Shown here: one piece after another, positions 26,521 to 47,509 of the stretch
Position numbering within the stretch: the stretch's first letter is position 1
How the letters are laid out: each line of letters opens with the position of its first letter
Assembly (NCBI GenBank): GCA_965153455.1
Contig: OZ234495.1
Location: 18,906,875-18,970,874 of the forward strand
Length of the DNA: 64,000 bases
Direction of reading: 5' to 3'
Origin: Sphagnum compactum
Taxonomy: Eukaryota > Bryophyta > Sphagnopsida > Sphagnales
Translations under genes and position numbers: made by a program
Notes under the pieces: model-generated
The model's database searches: none
The model's input: only the letters and a program-made list of their open reading frames with translations
What the model was told of the DNA's origin: nothing

Positions 26521-26989
26521 ACAAAGTGTTTTGTCTTACAATTTTATATTTAAAAAGATGGGCATATGCGATGAATCAATAAAAACGACTTCACCCAAAA
26601 TAAAATATAAATGTTCATGTACTTACACTTAACTACCTACTTCCCTAACTTACCTACCTACTTTTCTACCTATCTACCTACCTAAGTAAGTATTTGGCCT
26701 AGGTAGGTAAATAGGTCCTATCTAGATAAATGTTTATCCTAGATGGGTAGGTAGGTAAGTACCTAGTTTAACATACATACCTAAATATTGATTTAAATTT
26801 AAATTTCAAAATTCAATAAATATAGCAGGTGGCAAATTTCTATTGCACCACCTGTCACAATCTAAACCACCCAAAATTCAAAAATTAAACATTTTAGATT
26901 ATTTCAAATTAAGAATAAAATATTTTTAATTATTAAGAATTGAGACACGTAGCAACACATAACTTGTTCCCATTATTCACCAAAAAAGT

Positions 26990-27275
26990 CGCATCTTAGT
27001 TGCAAGTGACAATACTAGTCAAAGGATGAAGGCATATTTTGTTTCATTTTTTTTTCATTCAAAATTCATTGTCATTTGCGACTAATGTTAATGCGACTTG
27101 TCTAATGATTATTAAGATTTTAGTTGCAAATGTTGCTTGCAACTAAAAATTAGTCGCATGGACTAGTTGCAAAATGGCCATGTTTTACTAATGCTACTTG
27201 CTTAATACAGTTAAACAATTTTTAAGAATAAATGTCTTTTGCAACTAAAATATAGTTATAAATGGTAGTTTTATT
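26990..27275. repeat. Dispersed block with TTGCAACTAA motifs, copy 3
   Basis: It again contains clustered TTAGTTGCAA, GCAACTAAAA, TTTGCGACTAAT and TAGTCGCATGG motifs in both orientations, like the blocks near 21,700 and 24,600 and the loop of the hairpin at 26,361-26,520. Taken together these are probably remnants of one DNA-transposon family. Confidence 0.4.
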
Positions 27276-27828
27276 TTCTAGTTTTCTTCTAACGCATCTT
27301 GCCTCCCTCACCTAGAAGCCCCACCTTTTGTGGCACTAAAATGTAACCTTAGGCCTAGGTGTTGGCTTTTTTTTTGCCTTCTACAAACCCAAAAACCCAT
27401 CCACACCAACCATAATTCCTTTCCAAATAAAATCATTACAATCCTTTAAATATTCAATATTTGTTAGCTCAAGGTTCTAGTTATTGTTATCATACTTGGT
27501 TGTTAGATTGCTTTATTTTAAAAAGTAAAATTCTACCCATTATCTAAAAACAAGGTCTAGGTTCAAAGTAAGCATACATTAAATTATGGTTCCTAGGTTT
27601 CTTGTGTTTCAATTGGTCCAATTTGCTACCTATTAGACTCATGCACCATTTTTATTAGACTTGTAGAAGTACATAGGAACTAAATATATTGTAAAAACAT
27701 TCAATGCAAATACATGAAAGGTTATTCATATAATAGTAATATACAAACCTTCAACATTATCCTTGTTGATGTTCATAATTCATTTTTAATTTTTTTGGAA
27801 TTTTATGTCAATTTTTTGTCCCACGATA

Positions 27829-28094
27829 GTAATTGACGATTTCAATATTGATGTGCTTATCAAAACTCAACATAACCAAATGAACTAAAAAAAATTATGG
27901 ACTAATATTCAATGGAATTTCAATTCAAAAAAATTACAACAATTTATGAATCCCATATTGATCACATATGGACAAATGCACCCACTCAACAATGCATGTC
28001 AAAAGTTGTTGAAGCTCATTGGACTGACCATAAACCAATGTATTTTGCATTCAAATTCCCAGATTATGTCTCACAATTCCATCACATAGGTTAA
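27829..28094 (+). pseudogene. Broken endonuclease (EEP superfamily) fragment from a transposon
   Basis: The 5' part reads DDFNIDVL, close to the GDFN motif of exonuclease-endonuclease-phosphatase domains, then meets a stop. After a frame change, 27,912-28,094 reads on through SHIDHIWTNAP and WTDHKPMYFAFK, matching the C-terminal IDHIWTN and SDHxP catalytic motifs of that family. Such domains occur in LINE retrotransposons and in endonuclease-carrying Helitrons (Helentrons). The frame break, the missing N-terminal half and the AT-rich setting mark it as a relic. Which class it came from cannot be told here, but two Helitron-like elements begin 230 bp downstream. Confidence 0.6.
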
Positions 28095-28325
28095 ACATAA
28101 TTTTTCTTTAAAATGTATTTTCGATGATAATAAAGCAAAATTAGTGATGAGAAGATAATGAACTACATATGTCACTTAACATAACACTTGCAACAATATT
28201 TTCGAATGTTAAGACATAGACATTACACAATTAAAAAACTTGTTTCCAAACATGTTTCTCACAATTTTTGGCCTAGATTAATGGCAGGGGCACAAATTGT
28301 GAAACATTAATGTGATCCATATCAA

Positions 28326-28987
28326 CTAGTGTGAACCTGGTGCATAATGCACCCGTCGAGCTCCCCCCCGCCCAGTCCTTCCCATTGCCCACTCTGGTTC
28401 TTTACCCCGTCGACCCCCCCCCGTCCTTCGCATTTTCCACTCCGATTCTTTAACCCGTTGATCCCCCCCCCCCGTTCCCTTGTTATATATAATTAACTTC
28501 CCGCCCCGTGCTGGCCCCTCCCCCCCCCCCCCCCGTGCTAGAAAAATAGTTGATTTCCTGTGAGTTTCAGGCCCATAAATCTCATAAAACCTCTTCATGA
28601 AATGTGTCATAGTATTATTACCTCCAAACTCCTACCATGCATGCCAAAAAAAAAAGGATACCTTTCAAATCACCATTGAGAAGCCAATTATTGGTTAGGT
28701 TATGGGTACTCTAATCTAGCCTGAACCACCACACTTTGAGCAAAGTTCTTGCCAGGATGCAGTGTGTCAGGAGGCCTTTTACCTTCCACTTGATAGCAAC
28801 TTTCCATCACAGGGACCTTTTCAAGCAAAATGGAAGTCTTTGAATAAAATCCACAAGTAATGTTAAGTTCGCCCAAAAGCCACAACAGTTCCTGGAAACC
28901 TCTTCCCACCACCTGCTGCTTCACCGGCCTCTCCCTCCCCCACCCCCCAAAACCTCCGTCATAGATAGACTTACTGAATTAATATAT
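28326..28987 (-). mobile_element. Helitron-like element, long copy with extra sequence
   Basis: On the minus strand it ends with a hairpin (GGGTGCATTATGCACC), about 10 bases, then CTAG, with host A outside. The first 200 bases (plus strand) closely match the neighbour at 28,988-29,284, including the C-rich tracts. Positions about 28,530-28,900 are absent from the short copy. This insert is more GC-rich than its surroundings and contains a minus-strand open frame (28,700-28,924, 74 codons), possibly a captured host gene fragment, though I do not recognise it. The 5' end runs to the AT-rich ATTAATATATA and is cut or overlapped by the next copy, lacking a clear TC. Confidence 0.65.
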
Positions 28988-29284
28988 ACTAGTGTGAACC
29001 CGGTGCATAATGCACCCGTCGAGCTCCCCCCTGCCCGGTCCTTCCCATTGCCCACTCCAGTTTTTTATCTCGTCGACCCCCCCCCGTCCTTCGCATTTTC
29101 CACTCCGATTCTTTAACCCGTTGATCCCCCCCCGTTCCCCTGTTAACTTCCCGCCCCGTGTTGGCCCCCCCCCCGCCCCGTTACCAAGCCCTGTCACCCG
29201 CTGCTTCACCGGCCTCTCCATCCCCCACCCCCCAAAACCCCGTCACAGACAGACGGATTATCTGAATTAATATATATAATATGA
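28988..29284 (-). mobile_element. Helitron-like element, short copy
   Basis: It begins (minus strand) with TC and an AT-rich head ending TTAATTCAG, then GTCTGTCTGTGACGGGG, and ends with the hairpin GGGTGCATTATGCACC, a spacer and CTAG. The outside base next to the TC is on the expected A/T target. It is nearly colinear with the flanks of the long copy directly to its left, so the two form an end-to-end or nested pair. It contains several runs of seven to nine C on the plus strand. No protein is encoded. Confidence 0.7.
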
Positions 29285-30151
29285 TTGGGGGTGCACAACC
29301 TACATTTTTTTCTCCCTCCTTTTTTCAATTCTTCCATTGATTGAGTGCACAAAACATAAAATACAAACTACGACACCTAGAATAAAAATTGTTTAGATAG
29401 CTTGCTAATTGCAAAGCAAGAATTCATGTAGATTTTCATGTAAAACAAATATGTACATGAATTTGCAAAACAAGAATTCATGTAGAACACAACTTTTATT
29501 TTCCATAAATCAAACTTCACATACGACAAGACTTATTGAAAACTTGGAGTTTTTACAATGGACCCAAAAAAAAAAAAAACATTCATTACCCCCTTTACCC
29601 AAATTGAAAAAAAAAAAAAAACTCACATCCCCTTTCCCCCTTCCAAAATGAAAAAATCTTCGACCTCATCATTGGCTACATGTAAATTTTTATTTTCAAA
29701 ATTGTTGGTCACTATTTTGGTCTAGGCTAATGGGTGGGCCAACAATTGGAATACATATTTAGGTCTACTATTGTGTTTCAAAGAAAGGTCTAATTACATA
29801 ATTTGGGCCTACATTAAAAGTTTGGGTAAGACCTATTTCAAACTTTGAACAAGATTCAATCAAATTGTTCCACATCAAAATCTAAATTTAAATGTTATAT
29901 TGACATGTTCCATTCAAACTCCAATCTCAAGTCATTCAAATAAACCCTAATTTATAGTTTTCCTTCTTTGTCACAACCCAAACAATAATGGGCCCCACTT
30001 GGATTGCGTATCGTTTAAGGTCCCAAAAAACACAAAGCACGAAAATAGGAAAAAAAAAACGTGAATATAAGTTTTTAAAAAACCCCTTTTTGCTTCGATC
30101 GACCCAGGATCGAATTTCTGGAAATCCTCTCACAAGAACTACAGAGGCGAG
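29285..30151. other. Intergenic stretch and XRN upstream region
   Basis: No gene recognised. A short duplicated segment (TTGCAAA-CAAGAATTCATGTAGA) occurs at about 29,409 and 29,463. Two A-runs of 12 to 14 bases are near 29,567 and 29,608. The last part is probably the XRN promoter. Confidence 0.5.
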
Positions 30152-30170
30152 AATTAGGGTTAGGGTTTGT
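30152..30170 (+). promoter_or_regulatory. Telo-box-like motif upstream of XRN
   Basis: AATTAGGGTTAGGGTTTG lies about 285 bases before the XRN start codon. AAACCCTA-type telo-boxes are known elements near the transcription start of plant genes for RNA and ribosome functions, so the position fits. Whether it is in the promoter or the leader cannot be told from sequence alone. Confidence 0.5.
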
Positions 30171-30451
30171 GACAATCGTTCGTTCTGTTTCGAGGTCGTG
30201 GGTCGATGTCGGAGTTTCGGAGCGTTCCGATTCCGGTTCACGCAGATGCGGTGGTGTCTCTTCTCGTCTGGAGCAAAGCTTGCTCCTGGAGCAAGCGGAG
30301 GAGCGTGGGCGCTGAGCCAAACTTATTGGAGTGTCTGGTTTCGCTCTTGAACTATATACTTTTTTGTTTGTTTTGTGGGTTTGTTCCCATCTTCTGAGGG
30401 TTTGAGGTGTTTCGGAGTTTTGGCGATTCCTAGAAGAAAGACGGGGGCAAG

Positions 30452-39895
<9,444 letters not shown>

Positions 39896-40568
39896 GAGAA
39901 AGATTCTGCAAATTAGTGGGCTAGTCTCCTGATTTGTTGACAAAAGTTTTATACTCTTTCCGTTGAACCCTTCCAACTAACTCATGTGCATCAAACCTCA
40001 TAGTCAACAGTATGTAGTGTTTAGTTCTCAACATTTGGCAATGTCTGTTGCCAATATACTTCAAAGAGTCTCAAGGGGAAGGAATCATCAGTTTGTGACT
40101 TCTTGGCCTGGGATTCACATTCATGTCACGGTCGTTAGGTCAATCAGTATGTTTTTGGCCTTCATCGCCATTGTTTTTTAGCAAGCACTGGGAGGCTGAA
40201 CTGTACACACTGCTCTGTTCAAATACAAACCAATATCAAAGCTGGTCACCAATGTTCTGGACGCATCAACTTCTGAGTTTTGGCGAGTCAGTAGCCCTCA
40301 TCTGTGGGTTGTGTTAAGGTGGGAAGTTGTATAAAATGCCTGCAGTAATGATGATGCTTCTTTTGTTGAGCATTATCTGAACACTAAGCTGACTAAGGTT
40401 TGGATTTATTTGTGAATCACAACATGATATGTTTGGGCCAAAATTGCAATTTGTATCATTTTGTTCTGCATAGACATGTACTTCGATGCTATTGGTGAAT
40501 AATGAAAGAGGAGAGCTAAAGAAACACATAAACAAATCTTTTGGGTATGGATTCGTAATCTTGAACCT

Positions 40569-40680
40569 GAAAATGGTGAACAATGATAGCTCAGGATGAG
40601 TGTGTTTTTGTGAATTTTTGCATTGAAAATGATGAACAATGATAGCTCAGGGTCAGTGCGTGTTTGTGAGTTTTTGCACT
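40569..40680. repeat. Tandem duplication, period 56 bp
   Basis: Two adjacent units share GAAAATG-TGAACAATGATAGCTCAGG and end in TTTGTGA-TTTTTGCA, with about six differences. They sit just beyond the probable end of the XRN transcript. Confidence 0.8.
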
Positions 40681-42256
40681 GTGGTGACAAGTGATAGCAA
40701 AATTGGAATATCCTGTTGCAGATGCCTGGTTTTCACCAAGGGATTCTTTATTTTGTTTTTTTTGGAAGAAATGTCTGTCAATTGTAAACTGCCTTCTTAG
40801 TTTGGGAGCAATTGTCACCACTTTGTTATTATGGTTTGCAGAAAAGATTTTGGAAGGATCATCAATAATTGAAAACTTCACCTTGGAATGCTCACTACTT
40901 ACTCCTACTTCAAAAACTTTTAAAAACCAATTCTAGTGATGAAGATTCATTGGAGCTGGTTTGGTAGGACAACTTTAGATTTCATAAGTCGTAGTTGAAG
41001 TTTTTTTCTCAACACCATATTCACAAACAGATTTTCAATAGCTTCTCCATCAATTTGTATCTCATTTTTTTTTTGTCAATTGAATCTTAATTCAATTGTT
41101 GAATTGTATTGAATTGGATTTCAATTCAATGCAATTGTGCATGAAAATCAATTCCTTTTTCTCATCGATTGATCAGTCAGTTGATCATCACTAGCATTGC
41201 GTAACAACCTGGAGCCCAAGTATTGCTTAGGATATGAAGAGCAATGCCAATTATCCATTATCATAATGTTGAAAAAAAATGAACCAATGATTCTTTTGAC
41301 AAATTTTGTTACTTTTTTAAACCAAAAGATGGGAAAAACAAATTCGGATTATTTTTCTAGAGTCAATTCAAATAATTTTGCTATTTTATATTACATATTT
41401 GGGAAAAAAACCCTTGATATGAACAACTGAAACATGAATTAAATAACACATGTGAAAAATGATATTAATAAAAAAATGAAAAAATATTATAAGTAATATG
41501 AGTTGCTTATATGAACACATGAAAATTACTGAAAATAAAAGTGAGAAAAAATTTGTAAAAGATATAAATATATGATGATGTGATAAATAAAAAAAAATTG
41601 TGAATGTGAATATTCTTTTAGATGTGTTATGAAAGTGTTTTTGAAGTTTGCTTTTACAGTCATGACTCCTAAAGGACTTTGTCAGCTCCCAATGTCGGGT
41701 GTTGGATAAGCATATAGGTAAAAATAATCTGCCCAAATTTTTGAACAAACCATCACACAAACATTTGCATTATGACACATGAAGAAGACTCATTCATGAC
41801 ATAGACTAGCACTCAAGAACTCGCACACCAATTTGTGTCATAGTTAAACTTTACAGATCACGATATGATACCGACACACACTTCAATAGCTTCAAACTCA
41901 AGTCTATTTGTGCTTAGTAGTGACAACACTGGAGAATTCAATGCCACTGAGATTTAAAGTAAACCTCTCAACATATATGCATGGCTACGGTCAACTATTT
42001 TCTGCCATAGTAACCAGACAGACAATCTTTAGTGATCAGATTCTACAGTTATGTGTTCCTAGGTGCTTCCATCTCTATATTCTAGCCTTTCACATCATTT
42101 GCACAATTCCTCGTCAGTTGCATTTGCATGCTACACTATTTGGAAAACAAAATTCCAACAGATTTGTGACACTGGCTTTTACAACAGATTTGTTTAATCA
42201 CAATCTTGACATGTTTTCAACAAGTTTAATCACATGTGACAAGAACTCTAGTTTCC

Positions 42257-42950
42257 ATGTTAATTTAAATTTAAATTAATATACATTTTTCATGGACATG
42301 GAAAAACACATGTTAATTTGCTAGGGTATCGTCAATGTGCGTAAAAAATTATTAACTTTGTCAAATAAATATTCATAAGTTGAAAAGTTTGTATTCTTTG
42401 GAAAGTCTACAACATGATTTCTTTAGGAGGAAGAAAACAAGATCCAATGTATACAGTTGATGGCTCAAAAAGATGTACAATGGCAATGATTTCAAGAGTA
42501 TAGAATCATTCTAATTTAACATTTGACTTGAAATAAGTTGTGTGATGCGCAATTGGAATACCAAGGGGAGTTTGGTGCTTAACCAAGTGTAGCTGAAAAA
42601 ATATTTGGATGATGTTAAAAAATTGATGACACCATGATTATAAGTGATATTGATTATTGGGAGGAAAGGATGATCTATCTTATAGAATTGGAAGAGAAGT
42701 TCAAGAATGTTGGTGAAAGAGAGTAACTTTATAGCACATGAAAGGAGATGGGTGAAATCATAATCAAATGAGTTAATGCATTACTGATTAGAGCTCCACG
42801 TTGCCACGCACTACTAGTGACGATCAACTTTTTTTTTTTTTCTTATGTTTTCATATGGTTTTCAATAATTCATCATTATTTATGTCAATGTTAATTTAAA
42901 TTTAAATTAATATACATTCTTCATGGACATGGAAAAACACATGTTAATTT
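42257..42950. repeat. Pair of 63-bp direct repeats 631 bp apart
   Basis: 42,257-42,319 and 42,888-42,950 are nearly identical: ATGTTAATTTAAATTTAAATTAATATACAT, then TCATGGACATGGAAAAACACATGTTAATTT. Each contains the perfect palindrome TTAATTTAAATTTAAATTAA. They bracket 570 bases of unrelated AT-rich sequence. This could be a pair of short terminal repeats of a decayed element or a simple duplication. Confidence 0.75.
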
Positions 42951-44228
42951 TTTTTCATATCCATGTTAGTGGATAGGGGAAGAGAGTGAGGTAATTATAA
43001 AATGGAGGTATTTATTAGGAAAGGTAAAAAATAGTTATTAAGAAAGTTCATAGGAAAAGGAAGCAATTATTTAGGCTTGAAAATGAGGTAGTTATTCTTG
43101 AAATTGTCTTTGGAATGGTCCACAGACACCCATACAAAGGATTTCAAAAAATTCCCATATACTAGGTCTGATTACTCATCATTGGAATTAAGAATTATGG
43201 GGGTCCATTTGTAGTCATTTTGAATTTTTAAGGAAATTTTGAATGGTTTTTTTGCAACTTGTTAATATGCATAAAGTTACACTAATACATCATATGTTGT
43301 GTTTTGACCATTGTTGAATATAAATGAATTTTCGAAAAGTGTCCAAATCTTCATTTTGTCTTGAAAAATGATTCTAATGTTAAATTGAACCAAAATATAT
43401 GTTAATTGTGTTAGGATTTTGCTTCTTGTATTATAAACTATAACTTTGTTTTATATGTCATGTGTACATTACATCCCATTTACATGTGGTAAAAGACTTC
43501 TATAATTTTTTCATTTTCACATCTTTTAAATTACAAGTGCTTCTTGAGTGTGTGTAATAAATTATTATCATCTCAATTTCTTTTGCCATATTAAGATAGT
43601 CATGAACTAGTCCTTTGTAAAATTGTCCTTATTTAATGTACATGTTCAAGTTCAAAGTCCATTACTAAAATCAAAACTTGAAATTTAATCTAATTATTTT
43701 TAAATTTAAATTCTTTAACAAGCACATTAATCATTAAGCACAACTTTCCATGATTCACATGACATTAAAATGGCACCATATAAACATATGTAACAAATGT
43801 TTGCAATTTTGACAATCATTCAACATGATTTTTGACTTGTTTGATTATGATGGCACCTAAATGGCCTTGTCTTTCATGTTATTGGGGGTATGGAATGAAA
43901 TGCCACATGTAATGGTTTTTGTAGGTAAATTATATATGTACGTCGTGATGGATGAGGGTTTGTAAATTTTTGGGCAACAAAACACCCAACAATGAGTAGA
44001 TGGAAAAAGACTTCAAGAATCATGCTTTGCTCTAACATATTGTAGCCAACTTTTCAAAATATGGCCACATTAGATGGAGTGCTAGATTTTGTTTTAATAC
44101 ACCTTCAACTTGTGTCAATAAACATGAATAAGTGGGTTGGAACACTTGTTAAGTGTGTCAATGAAATCATGTCTTAAGAATGTGTTAGTATTATGTTTGC
44201 AAATGTGCTAGAAGTTAGAAACAAAATT

Positions 44229-44938
44229 GGGTTAATTTTGTTGGTAGTATGAACTTATTGACAACCATTCACAAATAATAGAATTTCAAAATTCTTTTGT
44301 CAAAGATGGAAGAAAATAACAATAAGGTTTGTCAAGCAAACAATGCGAAAGTCATGGATTTAGTTGATAAATTTTGATTTTTAAAATTTATGACTTTTTT
44401 CATAAATGGAAACATGTTTGTTGCAAAATTGATGATGAATTGTGTTAAACAATCATAAAATTATTGGATACCTTTTGTTGGTAATGTGCAACTATTGACA
44501 AATTGTATTCACAATACATGCACTCAACAAACTAAAAATGCTTTGTAAAATGTGGCAAGAAAATAACAATAAATTATGTCAAAGAAGAAATGTAGAAGTC
44601 ATATATAATTGATGAAAAATGTCATAATCTTTATTAGAAAATGGAAACATATATGTTGCAAAATTGATGTTGAATTGCGTTAAGCAATCATAAAATGATT
44701 GGGTTAATTTTGTTGGTAACATGCAACTATTGACAAGTCTTCACAATACATGCACGCAATAAAATTAAAAATTCTTTGTCAAATATGGGAAGAAAATAAC
44801 AATAAATTACGTCAAACAAGAAATGTAGAAATCATGTATAATTGATGAAAATATCATGATCTTTGTTACAAAATGGAAACATGTATGTTGCAAACTTGAT
44901 GATGAATTGTGTTAAGCAATGATAGAATGTGTCAATAA
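44229..44938. repeat. Tandem array, three units of ~235 bp
   Basis: Units start at about 44,229, 44,463 and 44,698 with TTTTGTTGGTA. Each continues in order through CTATTGACAA, CACAA, AAGAAAATAACAATAA, GTCAA, AAATGTAGAA-TCAT, AATTGATGAAAA, AAATGGAAACAT, GTTGCAAA and GATG-TGAATTG. Divergence is perhaps 15-20 percent by eye. There is no long open frame. The unit length is close to that of the unrelated array near 23 kb. Confidence 0.8.
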
Positions 44939-47509
44939 ATCAAACAACTTTTGTGAAAATTCTAACACAATTTTTGTTGGAGATGTTGAAGATAACCTCA
45001 AGCCAATCAATTACAAATTTGCATGTAATCAAGGGAAAAAGTGCCATAACTTGAGGAATCAAAGATGAAAGAGATGTGCGACTAAACTTATGTCATATAC
45101 ATGACAATTTGTGAATGAAAATTGTTCACAGCAAATAACAAGCATTGTACAATCTCAAAGCACTTGTGAAACAAACATGCAAGAATACGAGTATGGATGT
45201 GCTAAATAGACCTTGAAATTGATGTGAAATAATTCTATTGTTGATATGTTGTTCTTTCAACATGTTTTTCAATAAATTGCTACCCAATGACATTTTTAAT
45301 GCAACATCACATTATTTGCATGTTTTTGTTACATCATCATTAGTATGGAACCTTGGATTTGTTTTGGATGTGTGCAAAATATGTCTCAAAGACAATACAA
45401 ACCTATTGAAAAATCACAAAATTGTTGTAGTGGCAAGAGTTTCAAGGTTTGTTGTTGATTCAATTATCCCCCTAAATAGGCCACACATAATGATTAAGGG
45501 ATAGTTTTAAGTGAGCTCATGAAAAACTTGTCACTTTGTTCAATTTTGGCAACAAACAATGTATCTATTGAATGGAGGACAAAATTAGGACAAAGAATCA
45601 CAATACTTCTAATGACAACATTTTTTCTAGAAATGTCATGGCACATGTAACACATTATAACACCATAAACATATTTAAAGACAAGCTCCCGAAGGTTGTG
45701 ACAAAGTGTCTAGTACTCATTGACCAAACTTTGTTTTTAGAAAAATTGGTCAAAAACATGAAAGGAAACCAAACCATGAAGCAATAGGAAGCTCCCTTGC
45801 GCCATGTCCTATGCCATCAATCTTTACTATCAATAGGCTTGTTGCCTACCATCCTACACCATTTATAAATTTCATTTCCTTGTCCTCCTCCATCCTTTTC
45901 TCTATAGTTGTGCAAGTTCTCAAATGCGATGCTTGTTGTTGAGTGGAAGCACACTATGGCATGAACACATGAAGACATCACAAGCACTTTCCAAATTTTC
46001 AATTGTAGCTCATTCCAACTTATGTGTGCACACACTGGAACGAGACTCATATCCACAATGATAAATTATGGCAAGATCTTTGAATTTCAATTCATTAGGA
46101 ACTTTTATAAGTACTACTAAATTTTTTGTCGCAATTCCAAATTGTGATGCAAACTCATCAAATGCACTACAAAATGTATATATGGCCGAGAATTTGTATG
46201 TATATAATGGATAGATGAATGTACCATAAGGTGAACCGAATATGCTTTTTTCTTTTAATTTGGGCAATTTTTATTGCTTGAAAAGGTGAATTCGTAGGAA
46301 GCTCTTTCATGATTAGTACATTTGGAACTTGTTTTTTAAGAAATCAATACAGGACTCTGTATACTATGAGCTATGTCGATTCGATTTTAGTGCTAAATGT
46401 TTGAGTTATTAGAACACTATGAGCTGCAAATCAATTTTTGACTTCTCCTCCTATGTGTTCCTTTATGGAGTTGATTGTTAAGTTGAGCAGATGGGCATGT
46501 TGATCAAGATTTGGTTTCTATTGCACTGCGTATATTAGTCTAAGTTGTGAATTCTATGTTTCAATGCAACTATAACATGCTGCCACAGAAGATTAGAATG
46601 ACATGAATACTCATCAGGGTTGCCTAGTTGAAGAGATTCCGACTTGGAGAAATGGGAATTGTGATTAGGTCTTAGGGATTCAGGAGAGTATTTGTGATGT
46701 TGGAGTCTTAAGAGTAATGGGAGAAGACATTGGTGATATGTTCATGAGACGACGAGGAAGCATGATCTTGTTTTCTGTAAGAGTGATTAGTGATTATAGT
46801 ATTGAGAGACTGGCAAACAAAGGGAAAGTTGTTGATGTGAACTTTGTGACATGAAATGTTTGAGGAGAATCCAAAGAGCAGTCAGTACAAGATGTCTAAG
46901 TGACTTAGAAGTCCATGGGAATGCAGGTTTATCTATTGAAATTGAATGTTGAAGTTGTTGTGCTGGAGATTTTGGAGCTGCAAAGAGAGCGTAGTGCATG
47001 TGACAATGTATTAATGGAGACAAAGTTTGATTCCAAATCTGAAGGATGACAAGGAAGCATCATGTGCACCATAATGCATGTCTACTCATTGCCATTGTTA
47101 ATAACTCCAAGAATTTCTGTCAGAAATGGAGGGACTAAGTACAGCTGATGTCTGAAGTTCTCCAGCTAAACAACTGCTCACTTGCAGAAAGGCATGAGCA
47201 TCATGACTTCGTTCAAGAACATGCAGTAACTGCTTGTAATCTAATGACTTTTACCTCCAGTTGACTCTGGTCTTCATACTACCCAGCAAACATTTCGTGG
47301 CAAGGGTGACAGCCATATAAGACCCCCCAATGAGTTCAATGACGGTTGCACAACATGCAAATCACAGTCAGTATCAGAGAGTTGCATTTTACATCAGTGA
47401 CTTGTTGCTCCAGCTTTCAGGTCAAGCTGTGACTGAATAGATAAACCCATGTACAAAGTCACTGATGGTGGTTACAAGGGTTCATAGCCAGGACTTACTG
47501 GAATTCAAC

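Larger units (their letters stand above)
18413..27828. other. Gene-poor, very AT-rich stretch
   Basis: Almost no open frame exceeds 80 codons and none looks coding. The A+T content is extreme from about 19,200 to 26,400, with endless TAATTA/ATTAAT motifs. Degenerate CCTACCTA-type tetranucleotide patches occur at 22,345-22,420, 24,210-24,300 and 26,620-26,780. The structured items within it are listed separately. The pattern suggests old, decayed transposon sequence. Confidence 0.6.
39896..47509. other. Intergenic region between XRN and PPME1
   Basis: The first 300-450 bases are likely the XRN 3' untranslated region. The rest is AT-rich with no recognisable gene. Open frames at 45,238-45,504, 45,572-45,787 (plus) and 45,817-46,267 (minus) are short, unmatched and probably transposon debris. 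The repeats inside are listed separately. Just before 47,510 lies the probable PPME1 3' region. Confidence 0.55.

Noticed and set aside
30206-30397. Short open frames just upstream of XRN on both strands
   Set aside because: They end at or before the conserved [10 protein letters not shown] start and have no family features; likely leader sequence.
45238-46267. Several 70-90 codon open frames
   Set aside because: Short, in changing frames and strands, unmatched; most likely transposon debris.
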